Below, piece by piece: positions 18,430 through 30,800 of a stretch of 64,000 nt of DNA. The position numbers and the translations under genes were made by a program. Source of the DNA: Heterocephalus glaber (taxonomy: Eukaryota; Chordata; Mammalia; Rodentia; Bathyergidae). The notes beneath the pieces were generated by a model, which saw only the letters and a program-made list of their open reading frames with translations, was not told where the DNA came from and did no database searches. The stretch lies in the NCBI RefSeq assembly GCF_000247695.1, contig NW_004624747.1, forward strand, positions 5,857,797-5,921,796, written 5' to 3'. Positions within the stretch are counted from its first letter, which is position 1. Every line of letters begins with the position of its first letter.

Positions 18430-21400
18430 CTGTGGAGAGAGGGACAGATGTCACACAAGGGGCGGAGGCAAGGAGTATGTGTGTACACAAGTGCGCGCGT
18501 GCGTGCACACACACACAGGCTTCTAAAAAGAGGCATCAGATACTAAGACAAGAAAGCTTTATGCCCTCCTAGAAGGGCCCATGGATAGTAGTAGGTTGCC
18601 CAAATTACTAAGACAGGACTTTGGTGGTGATGACATGAACATTCTTTAAAAAAATATTGCATCTTTTCCTGTGTATGTGGAAAAAATAACTGGTACAGGG
18701 CTGGGGATGTAGCTCAGTGCAAAAGTGCTTGCCTAGCATGTGAGGCCCTGGGTTCCATCCCCAGCACTACAAAAAAACAAAACAGGGCCAGGGATTTAGC
18801 TCAGTGGTTTCGCCACCTGCTGCGCAAGCAGGACCGGAGTTCAATCCCCGGTACCAAAAAAAACCCCAAACAAAACAAAACAAAATAATGGCATAGTAAA
18901 AATATTCTTTCTCAGATACCACTATGGACAAAGTATGGTGATATAAAGAAAATAACTGTAAGGCTGAGGATATGGCTCAGTAGCAGTAGAGTATGTGATC
19001 ATTAGCACGGGCAAGGTCCTGAGTGTTCAATCCTCAGCACTGGAGGGAGGGTGGAGAAAGAGAATGAGAAAAAGAAAGGAGAGACAGAGCATGTGCAGGA
19101 GGGAAAGAAGAGAAGAAAGAGAAGGAAGGAAGAACTGTAATCATAGTACCTAGTATCCTAGCATTGAGGGAAAAGTTGTATGGGGGTCCTCAAGTGATTG
19201 AGGTTTGAAAAACAATGAATTAGTCCAAATGCCTCACTTTACAATGGGGAGGTTGCAGCCCAGAGAGGGTCAGCTCAGTCACCCAGAAAGTTAAGCTTCT
19301 CCTACTGCTCACAGCTTTTCACACTTTAATGTGCATACAGATAACCCACAGTTCCTGCTAAAGTGCAGATTCTGGTTTAGTAGCTTGCTGGGGGAGCTGA
19401 TGGGCATTTCTAACGAGTGCCCTGGGGATGTGGCTACTGTCCGTTGGGAGCACACTGAACAGCAAGGCTTGTACACCTCCTTCAGTAGACATGATCTCCC
19501 TCACACCCACTGGAAGTGTCACAGCTGGAGGGAAAGGTCCTCAAGGGCAAGGACAGGCTTTTATTTATAGATGTGCCCCCCCCAACACAGTGAGGACTCC
19601 ATTAACACCTACTGACTCCAGCTTCTAGCAAAGTGGCAAAAAACCTGCTCAAAAACAAAAAAATTGCAGCATGCTTCTGTGCCACAGTGAGGCCAAAGCA
19701 CTTGTCATAAATTAGTTCATAAGTTCTCCTGGCCACCTTGTGAGGGAGTCAGTATCAAGACCATCAGTTTATTGAGGAAGAAGTAGCCTCAGCACAGTGC
19801 AAAGCTGTCCCCAAAGTGGTGGGAGGCATTCAGCTACTCTGCGGCTCCCAGGCAGGGGTCACCTGACTGTATTATGGTCCCCTAGAGCACTCAGTTAGGA
19901 CTGTCTGTACCATGTGGAGTATGCCATCAGAACAGAAAACCAGTACTTCACTATCTTAAAGTGAGTTCCCTGCTGGGCCCCAAGGCACACACCTGTAATC
20001 CCAGCACTCTAGGAGGACTGCAAGTTCAAGCCCAACCTGGGCAACTTAGCAAGACCGTGTCTCAAAATTTTTTAATTTTCTTTTTTGAGACAGGCTTTTG
20101 TTATGTTGTTCAGGCTAGTTTTGAACTGTCTGTGTAGCCCAGGCTGGCCTCAAACTTGTGGCTATCCTCTTGCTCCAGTCTCCTGAGTACTGGGATTATA
20201 GGCATGCATCACCACACCTGGCTATAATTTTTAAAATTTTTTAAAGGAGCTAAGGATATAACCCAGTGCAAAGGCTGTGAGTTCAATCTCCAGTACCCCC
20301 CCCAAAATAGTGAGCTTCCCATTACTGCAGGTAATCAAGTAAGGCTAGATCTCCTTGAGGAGATTCCCACCTCCTCAGACAGGGCTCCCAGCAGATGACC
20401 TCCAAAGGCCGCACTGACCAAGAGAGGAGGTGCTCACCTGTATAGTAGACATTTTCATCCCAGCCCCTCTTCCTCCAGGCAGCATTTCGAGTCTCCTCCC
20501 GAGACTGCAGGTCTCTGTAGGCTGTGGGAAAGGCAGAGACTCATTCCTCAGACATAGAGGATCTGACCCCTTCCCCAACACAGGGCCCCCACTGCCCCAA
20601 GCCCTGACCTACTATCTCTTCCTACTTCAGGCTATCAGCAAACATTGCTTTGTCAATCTCATCCAATCAGTGAAAAGATTAACTTCAGATAATTACAAAT
20701 AATACTTATAGAGAAGAAACAGAGAGGCATGATAGAGAAACATGGTGACAAAGAAACCAAAGCCTCTCTGAAATATAAACTCAGATGAGGAGAATGACCC
20801 AGCTATGAATTGTTGGAGGAAAACAATCCAAGTGGAGGGAACAGCACAAAGCTCTCATGGTGGGGAATGGCCTTCAGAGTACACATGTTCACAACTCCTC
20901 ACTTTGTATTTCCAGCCCCAAACTCTCCTGCTGACTCTTAAGTATATGTGTAGTGCCCATGTGACATCTCTATTTGAATGTGCCAGCATCTTAAATCTAA
21001 CATTTCAAAGAGCCAAAATTAAACTCCTGACCCCTCTGTCATGCTCCTCCCCTAGATCTCTCAGTCTTGGTAAAAAACACTCTGCTGGTCAGAGAGGAGC
21101 CTGGGAGCAGTTCTGGAATCTTCTCTTTTGTCCCCCCACCCCCCGCTGCCCCCTACAATTCATCCTCAAGTCCCACTGGTCAGCCTCAACATTGTAACTC
21201 TGTGGGCGCCTCTGCATCCCACTGCCACTTCCTGAGGCCTGGCCCCATCCTTCCCTGTATGAATAAGTGTTAAGCATCTCCAGATCCTTGCTCCTCTACC
21301 AGGCACTCTCAGTAAAGCACACAGCAGCCAGAGGAGTCATATAAGAACATTGTAGCAGCCTCCCATTGCATTTATGATAAATCCCAACTCATCCCCATAG

Positions 21401-24400
21401 CCTGTCAGGCTCAGTTTATATAGTGTCTGGCCCTTTCTCCTATCCCATCTCCTCCCACTCTCCTTGACTTATTCCACACTGGCTTTCTTTCCACCCCTCA
21501 AAACCTCAAAGGCGGGCCAGGGATTTAGCTCAGTGGTTCCAGAGCCTGCCTCATAAGCGTAAGGTCCTGAGTTCAATCCCCAGTACCAAAAAAAAAAAAA
21601 AACCACCTCAAAGGCAGCTGGGTATGGGCGTGCATGTCTGTAGTCCCAGCAAGCACTCTGGAAGCTGAGACAGGAGGATCACCACAAGTTCCAGGCCACC
21701 TTTGGTTACATAGTAGTTCAAGGCCAGCCTGAACTTCACAGTGAGACCCTATCTCAGAAAACAAAAAGAATAGCCTTGGGGCGGGGATTTAGCTCAGTGG
21801 CACCCAGCCTGCCTCACAAGTGCAAGGTCTTGAGTTCAATCCTGGTACCAAAAGAAACAAAGACAAACAAACAAATGAAAAAACAGCCTTTCTCACTTCC
21901 AGTGCCTTTGCCTAGCACTTCACAGCTGGCTCCTCCTTTTAGCTCTAAACTTACACATTACCTCTTAGGCCTTTTTTGTCTGCCCAAGCCAAGATAAGCC
22001 CTCCTATGTTTTCTCTATCACCTCTACCTGCCTTTTCTTCCACAGATATTTTTTTTGGTACTGGGGATCAAACTTGGAACCTTGTGCTTACAAGGCAGGC
22101 GGCAGAATCACTGAGCTAAATCCCCGTCCCCTCTTCCACAGATATTGTTATTGTTACTGTTATTATTATTTTATTTGGGTACTGGGAATTGAACTCAGGA
22201 CCTTGCACTTGCCAGGCAGGTGCAGCGCCGCTGAACTACATCCCTGGCCCTAGATATTATTATTTATAAACATCTGAATTAATTTTTTTATTAGTTTATG
22301 TCTGAGGTAAGATCTCCCTCTACTAGAGTGTAATTTCCATGCAGGCACTAATGTATTCCCATTGTTTACAAGTGGCAATGGGGAAAGGGAACAAACAGAA
22401 GGCTCCTGGAAAGTATCTATTTTGTTTTTGTTTTGTTTTGGTACCGGGGATCGAACTCGGGACCTTGTGCTTGCAAGGCAGGCACCAGAACCACTGAGCT
22501 AAATCCCCGGCCCTCCTGGAAAGTCTCTGACTTACCCCAGAGATGATGTACAACGTAGAGCTCTCCTATCTGTGAGAAGAAGCCGCCCACAGCTTCCCGG
22601 TTCTCCTGCCGGTACTTGATGGCCCGAGCCCTGGAGATGGCAGAGTGTGGGGAAGAGGCCATTGCAAAGGGACTCCCAAGGTAGCCCTAGGCTGATTCCT
22701 TGGCCACATCTCACAAGAAGGACCTGAAGTAGGGCCCGTGGCTCTCAGAGATGCTTGGGCAATGACGGAGGTGAAGCCGCTGGCTGATTTTCTACCAAAA
22801 GCAGCCTCACTTCTTCTAGGAGACCTACGTGTCAGGATTGGATCCTTTTCTGGATACATGAGTGGCAGAGCAGGTTTCTTGTGACACAGCTCTGGACAAG
22901 TGGCCCACTGGGGGTTTCCCATACCCCCAGCCCCAGTGCCACAACTCACCAGTTGTTGCCCCACTCGATCATGGTTCCTGGCTGAAACAGAACCAGAAGG
23001 AGGAGGGGAATGAGCCCCACCTTGGAGTCCTAGCATCACAAGAGGGCAGAAATGGAAACTATGCTGTCTGTCCAGCTCCAGGAGCCTCATCCACAGGATC
23101 TGATTCACACTGCTACCCAGGTACACACAGGAACATAGACTTCTCTGAGCCCATGGTGCCAGGGTGGCCAGGGGCCCAGTCCAGGCACTGGGACACACAG
23201 GGCCCACCGCCCTCAGGCACCTCCAAAGCAGCACCAAAGCAGGGATGGGGATGGTGGGAGGTGGAAGGGGTGTGGAGGGAGGGAGGCACCTTGAGTTTGT
23301 ATGTCCTCAGCTCATAGATGTTGGGGCCTGCTCTAGGCTGTGGCTCATTCCAGAAGCTGAATTCCAGGAGCAACTGGTTTCTCCTGGACAGCAGCATACA
23401 GCTCCGTTCCTTTCGGAATTCCAGGTACTCCTGTGGGCATTGTGGTATGGGCACAGCAGCCAGGAAGAGCCTTCCACCCCAGCCATGTACCACGTGGGCA
23501 GCCCGGCTGGGCTGAAACCAACAGCCAGAAAGGGTCCCAAGAGGTTGCTGACATACCTTGTTGTTTTTGAGCTTGTTCATGCAGTCCATGAGGGCTGGGT
23601 AGCCGCCTGAGAAGCGCCACAGATGCACTGTTGGAGGGGTGGGGTGCAGGTCAGGGGGCTGTTGGGCCTTGCCTGGCTTATCCCAAGGCTAAGTGTGTGT
23701 GGGAATGGTGGTGGTGGGGTCCCCTTCCCTCGATCCTTGTAGCATCAGGACTGTCTGAGTTCCCTTGGCTTTGGTGCAAGGTGGCGGTGGGGTGGGTCGA
23801 ATGACCTCACACAGTCCAGGAGACCTGGGTTTGAGCTCCAGCTCTGCCAGGTGGCCTCCAACCCCTCTAGGACTCAAGTCGTCATCCTGAAGAAGATAGG
23901 AATAATGCTCCTGCCCAACCTTTCTTAAATAGCAGCAAGAGCATTAGAAGTGGCTGGGCTGTAGCTCAGTGGTAGAGCATGTGCTTATCATGTGCAAGAC
24001 CCTGGGTTCCATCCCTATACTAAAAAAAAAAAAAGAAAAAAAGGATCAGATGTGCCCTGTATCCTAGGAACAGCAACACTCATAAGGATGACCACCAGGC
24101 CTATGAAGGTTAGGATAGACAAAAGGAGGTCTGATGGGTTGATATAAAACATTCCAGGGAGTAAATTAAATAGTAACCAGTTGGATGGAGTGGTGCACAC
24201 CTGTAAACCCTGCTACTGGGGAGGCTGGGACAAGAGAATAGCAAGTCTGAGCACAGCCTGGGAAACTTAGTACCTTAAAATTCTATCTCAAAATAAACAA
24301 TAAAGGGTCACAGATTTACCTTAGTGGCGCCGTGCCTGCCTCAAAAGCACAAGGTCCTGAGTTTGATCCCCGGTACAAAAAATAATAATAAAATAAACAA

Positions 24401-24775
24401 AAAAAAGGGACAGCGGTGTAGCTTAGTGTGAGCACTCTTGGTTCAATCCCCAGTACTGGAAAAAAAAAAAAAAAGCCAAAAAAGACATGTATGGTGACAT
24501 ACATCTGTAACCCTTGTACTCAGGAGGCTGAGGCAGGAAGATTGCCCTGAGTTCGAGGGCACCCTGGGCTGCATAGTGAGTTGAAGGCCAGCCTGGAATA
24601 CATACCAAGACCTTGTCTCCAGAAGAAGAAGAAAGAACAAGAAGAACAAGAAGAATGAGGAGGAGAAGGAAAAGGAGAAGGGGGAAGAGGAGAAGGAGGA
24701 GGGAGAGGAAGGAGGAGAAGAAGGAAGAAGAGGGCAAGGAGGAGGAGGAAGAGAAAGAGGAGGAAGAAGAGGAGG

Positions 24776-24807
<32 letters not shown>

Positions 24808-27800
24808 GGGAGGAGGAGGAAGACAACCTCGAAGAGAAATTGTAGCTGTATATGGCAGTGCACACCATGGTAGTCTCAGTTTCTCAAAAGGCTGAAGCAG
24901 GAGGATCACTTGAGCCCAACAGTTTAAGAGCAGCATGGGCAACATAGAAAGATTCTGTTTTAAGAAAAGAAAAGGAGGGCCGGGGATTTAGCTCAGTGGT
25001 TTCGTGGCTTGCTGCACAAGCGCGAGGACCTGAGTTTGATCCCCAGTACCAAAAAAAAAAAAGAAAAGGAAAACCAAGGAACAGAACATAGAATAGCAAG
25101 TAGAGAATGCTATGAAGTGGGGTAGGGGGAATCTAGAGATGCTGATCTATGTATCTATCCACTCTTGATGGAGGCCCAAAAGACTGGGACAGTAGATATT
25201 GCTGGGGCAGAGAACTAAGGCCTGGGGGCCTCAGGAGAGAGAGAAGCTTACTTTACACTGAAAACTCTTTGTACCATTAGAATTATTTTCTCCTATTCTC
25301 TGTACGGGGTTGAATAATATCCCTCAAAATACATGCCTACCCAGAACCTCAGAATGTGAGCTTATTTGGAAACAGGGTCTTTGTAGAGATCATTGAATTG
25401 AAATCATAACTGGGTGGATCCTAAAACTAATGTCTGGTATCTTTATCAAAGGAGGAAGCTTTGGACACAGGCGAACACTATGTGAGTCAGAAGGCAGAGA
25501 CCAGAGTGACGTGTCTACACACCAAGGAATGCCCAGGATTTCTGGCAACTACTGGAAACTGGAGGAAGCAAGAAGGGTCCTCCCCTAGAAGCTCTGGAGG
25601 ATGTGGACCCTCCAACACCTTGATTTCAGACCTCTGGCCTTCAGAACTGTGAGAGAATAAATTTCTGTTGTTTTCAGCTACCCTGTTTATGGCATTTTAT
25701 TATGGTAGCCCTAGGAAATTAACCTGCTTCCAATAATGAAACCATGGGCTGGGGATGCAGCTCAGTGGTAGAGCATGAGGAGGCCTTGGGTTCAATTCCC
25801 AGCACAAAAAAAAAAAAAAAAAAAGAAAAAAGGAAGGAAGAAAAGAAAAAGACAAGAATGGTACATAGTTACCTGTGGAGAAGAAAGGAAATGGTGTTGC
25901 CATCCCAGGAGCAGGGCTGGCCCACCAAGGGAGAATGGTCCCCAAAGGGTCAATTAGGCAGGCTAGAGTTGAAGGCAGGTGGCTGACCGGTGGTTTGAAA
26001 GCTCAGACTCTGGGGGGAGGGAGAGGAGGGGAAGAGGATGTAAAAAGTATTAAGATGTGCTATGTACATATGCCAACTCCCTACAATGAATATAATTATT
26101 ATGTACTGTGAACATGTACTAATAAAAATTACAGGACTGGGGATTTAGCTCAGTGGTTCCGGCGCCTGCCTCGGAAGCGCAAGGTCCCGAGTTCGATCCC
26201 CGGTACCCCCCCCAAAAAAAGAAAAATTACAAAAATAAAAGAATGAGATGCCATCACATAAAAAAAAAGGAAGGAAGGAAGGGGAGGGCATGGTGGCACA
26301 TGCCTGTAATCCCAGCAGTTGGGAAGCTGAGGCAGGAGGATCTTCATGAGTTTAAGGCCAGCCTCGGTTACATAGTGAGTTCAAGGGCAGCCTGGAATAC
26401 ATAGTAAGTCCCTGTCTCAAAAAAACTCAGAATCTGTTTTCCCATCCCCAAACTAACCCCCCACCTGTACTTTGATTTTCCTATCTAGAAAAATGGCCTG
26501 ATACTGTTTTTTGGTGTTTTAAGACAGGGTCTCCCTAAGTAGTCCAGGCTACTTTAACTCACCATGTAGCCCAAGCTGGGCTTAAATTTACAACTTCCCT
26601 GCCTCAGCCTCCAGAGTGTTGGGATCATAAGCATTTAGCTCTTGACAATGATTTAAGGGTCTTGTTCTCAAGGGAAATAGCAAAAGTAACATGTGGATGA
26701 AAATCTACCAAAATCAGGATGATGACCTGGGGAAAAGGGATTAACCTAATACAAGGGGAACAACAGAGAAAAGTTACAAGGGTGGCATCACAGGCCAAGA
26801 AAGAAATTGCTGACAATTACAACGGTCCCCAAGGAAGATGGAACAATGGTTCTTTTTTTTTTTGTACTAGGGATCGAACTCAGGACCTTGTACTTGCGAG
26901 GCAGGTGGTGGAACCACTGAGCTAAATCCCTACCCCCTGATCAATGCTTCTTATAAGTTTATTAAAGATTATCGGTCCCTACTCCTAGGGTATGATACAA
27001 GGGTCTGTTTGCCTGCTGACTCTATATGGGGAGGTTTACACTTCAAAATACACGAAATGTAGGACATGCTTTAAAAGGCCAAGGTCCCAGGGTGGAGATG
27101 CAGGTCAGTGATAAAGCACTTGCCTAGCATGCAGGAGGCCCTGGGTTAGAGCTCCAGCACAGGATAAAAAAAAAAAAGAAGAAGAAGAAGAAGAAAGAAG
27201 GGAGGAGGGAGGAGGGAGGAGGGAGGGAGGGAGGAGGAGGAGGAGGAGGAAGAAGAAGAGGAGGAAGAAGAAGAAGAAAAAGAAGAAGAAGAAGAGGAAG
27301 AAGAAGGAGAAGAAGAAAAGAAAGAAAGACCAAGATTCCATCCTTCCAAGCACATTTCACTTAAGAGAACCAAAGGTGTACAGCTGGGGCCAGGCATGGT
27401 GGTGCATGCCTGTAATCCCAGCCCTTGGGAGACTAAGGCAGGATAATCGCCTTGAGTTCGAGGCCAGCCTGAACTACATATTGAGACCCCGTCTCACCAA
27501 AAAAAAAAAAAAAAATGAGCAAAGGGTACAGCTGGAACTGATCGAGTCATGCCAAAAATGGAAAAACTGTAGTGGCGGAAACAGAAAGCCATTTGCCTTT
27601 CTCTTATTCCCTTACCAGTATGTCAGTGTCTGTTACTGAAACAGAATAAATGATTAAAGAAATCTATCTCTTTGTAGGTCACAGATTTTTACATTTTTAT
27701 TTATTGTAGTACTATAGATTGAACTCAGGGTCTTTGCACTGAGCTACATCCCCTTTTTTAACTTTTTTTTTTTCTGGTATCGGGGATCAAACTCAGGACC

Positions 27801-30800
27801 TCGCACTTGCAAAGCAGGCACATCACCACTGAGCTAAATCCATGGCCTTTTAACTTTTTATTTTGAGATGGGTCTCCCTAAGTCACTAAGTTGTCCAGGC
27901 TGGACTGAACTTGTAATCCTCCTGCCTCAGCGTCCCAAAGTGCTGGGACTACAGGTATGTATCACAACACCTGATTAGGTCAAGGATTTTTTTTTGTACT
28001 GGGGATCGAACTCTGGTCCTTGTGCTTGCGGGGCAAGGGGCAGAACCACTTAGCTAAATCCCCGGCCTTTTTTTTTTTGTACCAAGGATCGAACTCGGGA
28101 CCTTGCGCTTGCGAGGCAGGCAATGGAACACTGAGCTAAATCCCCAGCCCTAGATCAAGGATTTTTTACATACACAATTATCAAAGCTGTGAAAGGATGA
28201 GATAGATCGGCTTGTGAGGTGGTAAGCTCCCCACTGCTGGGAGTATTCAAGGAAAGTTTAGAGCTCTGTCTGTCAAGGTTGTGCAATACACACAGTCTAA
28301 ACTAGCAATATCTGAAAGGTCTTTCTCCTACACTGGAAATGTTCTATAGTTGTCCAAGATGGCCACTGCCTTGGAACGCACAGAACTAAATGCCAAGGCA
28401 CATCTGAGTGGCTGAGATGCCAAGAGTCAACTGAATTTGTGTGCAGGTCCTAGGGGCTAACATCAGCTTTAGTGGGTGTGCTGGGATGGGATGGAACCAG
28501 TTTCCCAAATATGTGCTGCATACTGGAGATTCAATAGTAAAGACAACCATGAGCCATGTAGAGCCAGGGAGGGTGCCTGACCCAGCTAGTGGGGAGAAGA
28601 TCCAGGGAGTCCTACACCAAAAGCCCAAATTAAAGACAAGTGAACCAGATAAAGCAGGCAAGAAAGAAAGGATGTTCAGGTAGAGGATAGAGCATGAACT
28701 GACAGAAGTCCTGGGTGAGACAGAACAGAGGGCATGGAGAATATGGCAAGATGAGAAGGGAGGCTGAGCAGGGAAGGGCTCACAGGCCTCATGGACCACC
28801 CAAGGGTACTGTGGAGTTATAACAGGTGTTTGAGCAGGGATGTGAGGCAACAAGGTGTGCACTTAGAAAGAAACCTCCACTCAAGGAGCTGCTGTGTAGT
28901 AAATAGAGGGGAGCCAGCTGTGAGAGGTGCTAGAGGCACTGGCTGGGCAGTGGGAGTGGTGCTGGGAAGGTGGTGCCTCACCTGCCTGGTCCTGCTCCCC
29001 GTACCACGTGTTCCAGTTGCCCACAAGCGAGCAGGGATAATCCTCATCCAGGTGGAGCTTTGGCAGCACAGCCTCCCTGTGGGAGAGGCACAGAGAGGGG
29101 GTAGGGCTCACACTGGCCACCAGGGCCTCCGAGATAAGGGTTCCCACTCAGGCCTCCAGGGCTGGGTCTCAGTCTCCCCATCTTTAAGATGCACAGGCTG
29201 GACAATATGTCCTCAGGACTTTGGCTCAGAAATCTACATGCTCCAGATCTTGGTAAGGAGAATGAGGCAGGGGACATTCTGAAGATTTTCTAGGATGGAA
29301 CCCCCATGCCCCAAGCAGAGACTGGGACAAGCAGATACAGGATGCTCACGTCAGACTGTTGTAGGCATCCAGACACTCGGGCTTCACATTGTGAACTGTA
29401 ACAGAGGACAGAGAGCAGGAGGTGAAGCAGGTTATATGTATAGGTGTGTGGTGTGTGTGTGTGTGTGTACAGCTGGGGGTACAGGAGCACATTAGGGCCA
29501 CCACTCCCAGGATAGCACAAGATGACCCCAACTCTCTCATCTCCATGCTGGAGCCTCAAAGCCCCCAGAGGCCATGAGAGGATAGGACTGGCCAGCCCAG
29601 CAGTCACTCACACTGGATCTTATAGAGGCTGCTGGTCTCCTTCTTGGACAGCAGGGTAGAGTGGGCATCCTTCCGGGGGTCTACTTTGTGGACAAACAGG
29701 GAGCGAAACCAGCTGCCTTCACTGTCCTTGGAATAGGAACTGCAAGACAGAAGAGTTCAGGGGGATATGTAGGCGTAAGGGGAGCCCCAGCAATTCTATA
29801 GCTCAGATGTCTGCTCCCCGAGGCTAGGGACCTACATTTCTGGAAACAAGGCCATAGAATCCCAGGAGGCTCCAGAGTGTGTAATGCCATCAGCTGGGCA
29901 GACTTACTCCCTTCTACAGAGATTTCAGCTGCCTAATCTGCACCTGCAGGGCCTCACGAGTCCAGGGGGCAATCTCATCTTCCACCTCTCTTTCTAGTCT
30001 CCCTCCTCCACTCACCCCCCTCCAAGGGGACCTCCACTTGGGCCACACAACTACAGCCTCTTACCAAGAGAAGCAATCCCCAAACCCACCCTGCCTGATG
30101 TCCAAAGCCCCTGATGACTGAACCTATCATCAACCTCCTCTCTGGTCTCCTCAACCTATGTAACCCACTCTCCAGATGTGCTCTTTGCTGAACACCCCAC
30201 AATCTCTTACTCTGTGCTAAGTTCTACCCTCTCTGATAAGAAGGCTGCACTCACTATCCTTTCCAGTGGTCATAGTGCGCTTGGCCTCTCTCCTAGACAC
30301 GACAAAGATAGCCAGACAAATGAGCCTTGTCCTTGAAGAGGTCACAGTCCACTGGAAGAAATGGACCTCAGAACAAAGTTACAGCCAGGGTCTCTGGTAG
30401 AACCCAGGTGAACAAGCTTCAGCTGACTCTGGCAGTGTGGCAGTGAGGAGGTGAACAGCTCAGTCTGCATCTGCAGGGCTGATGTGGCAGAGAAAAGGGG
30501 CAGATGGGGGTAAAGGCATTGCAAGGAAGATACATTCTTTCATTCATGCAGTCGACACTTGCCCTCCCGCCTAGGTCAGATGCTGCAAGAATGAGTGAGT
30601 CAGTGAACATGACCATGTGTTTTGCCTGTGAGAGTAGTTCAAAGCAGGGGGACCTGATACCAGGTCCTGCCACACCAGAATTGTACCCTGCCTCCTGCAC
30701 ACATACATACAAAGCCCCGGCAGGGCCACAGCTTATTTTGAGGCTGTCAATCTTATTCCACAGCCTCGGTACAGGTTGAAGCCTGGCCTGAAAAGCAGGC

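Noticed and set aside
22566..23237. 223-codon minus-strand frame
   Set aside because: It runs through introns and exons 7-8 of NIPSNAP1 in a wrong frame. The spliced protein explains the region.
24423..24945. Several 140-residue frames rich in Ser, Leu or Pro
   Set aside because: They are translations of the GGA/GAA purine tract and B1 tail, not genes. The same applies at 27105-27397.
28791..29282. 163-codon plus-strand frame
   Set aside because: Antisense shadow over NIPSNAP1 exon 4 and its introns, with no independent support.
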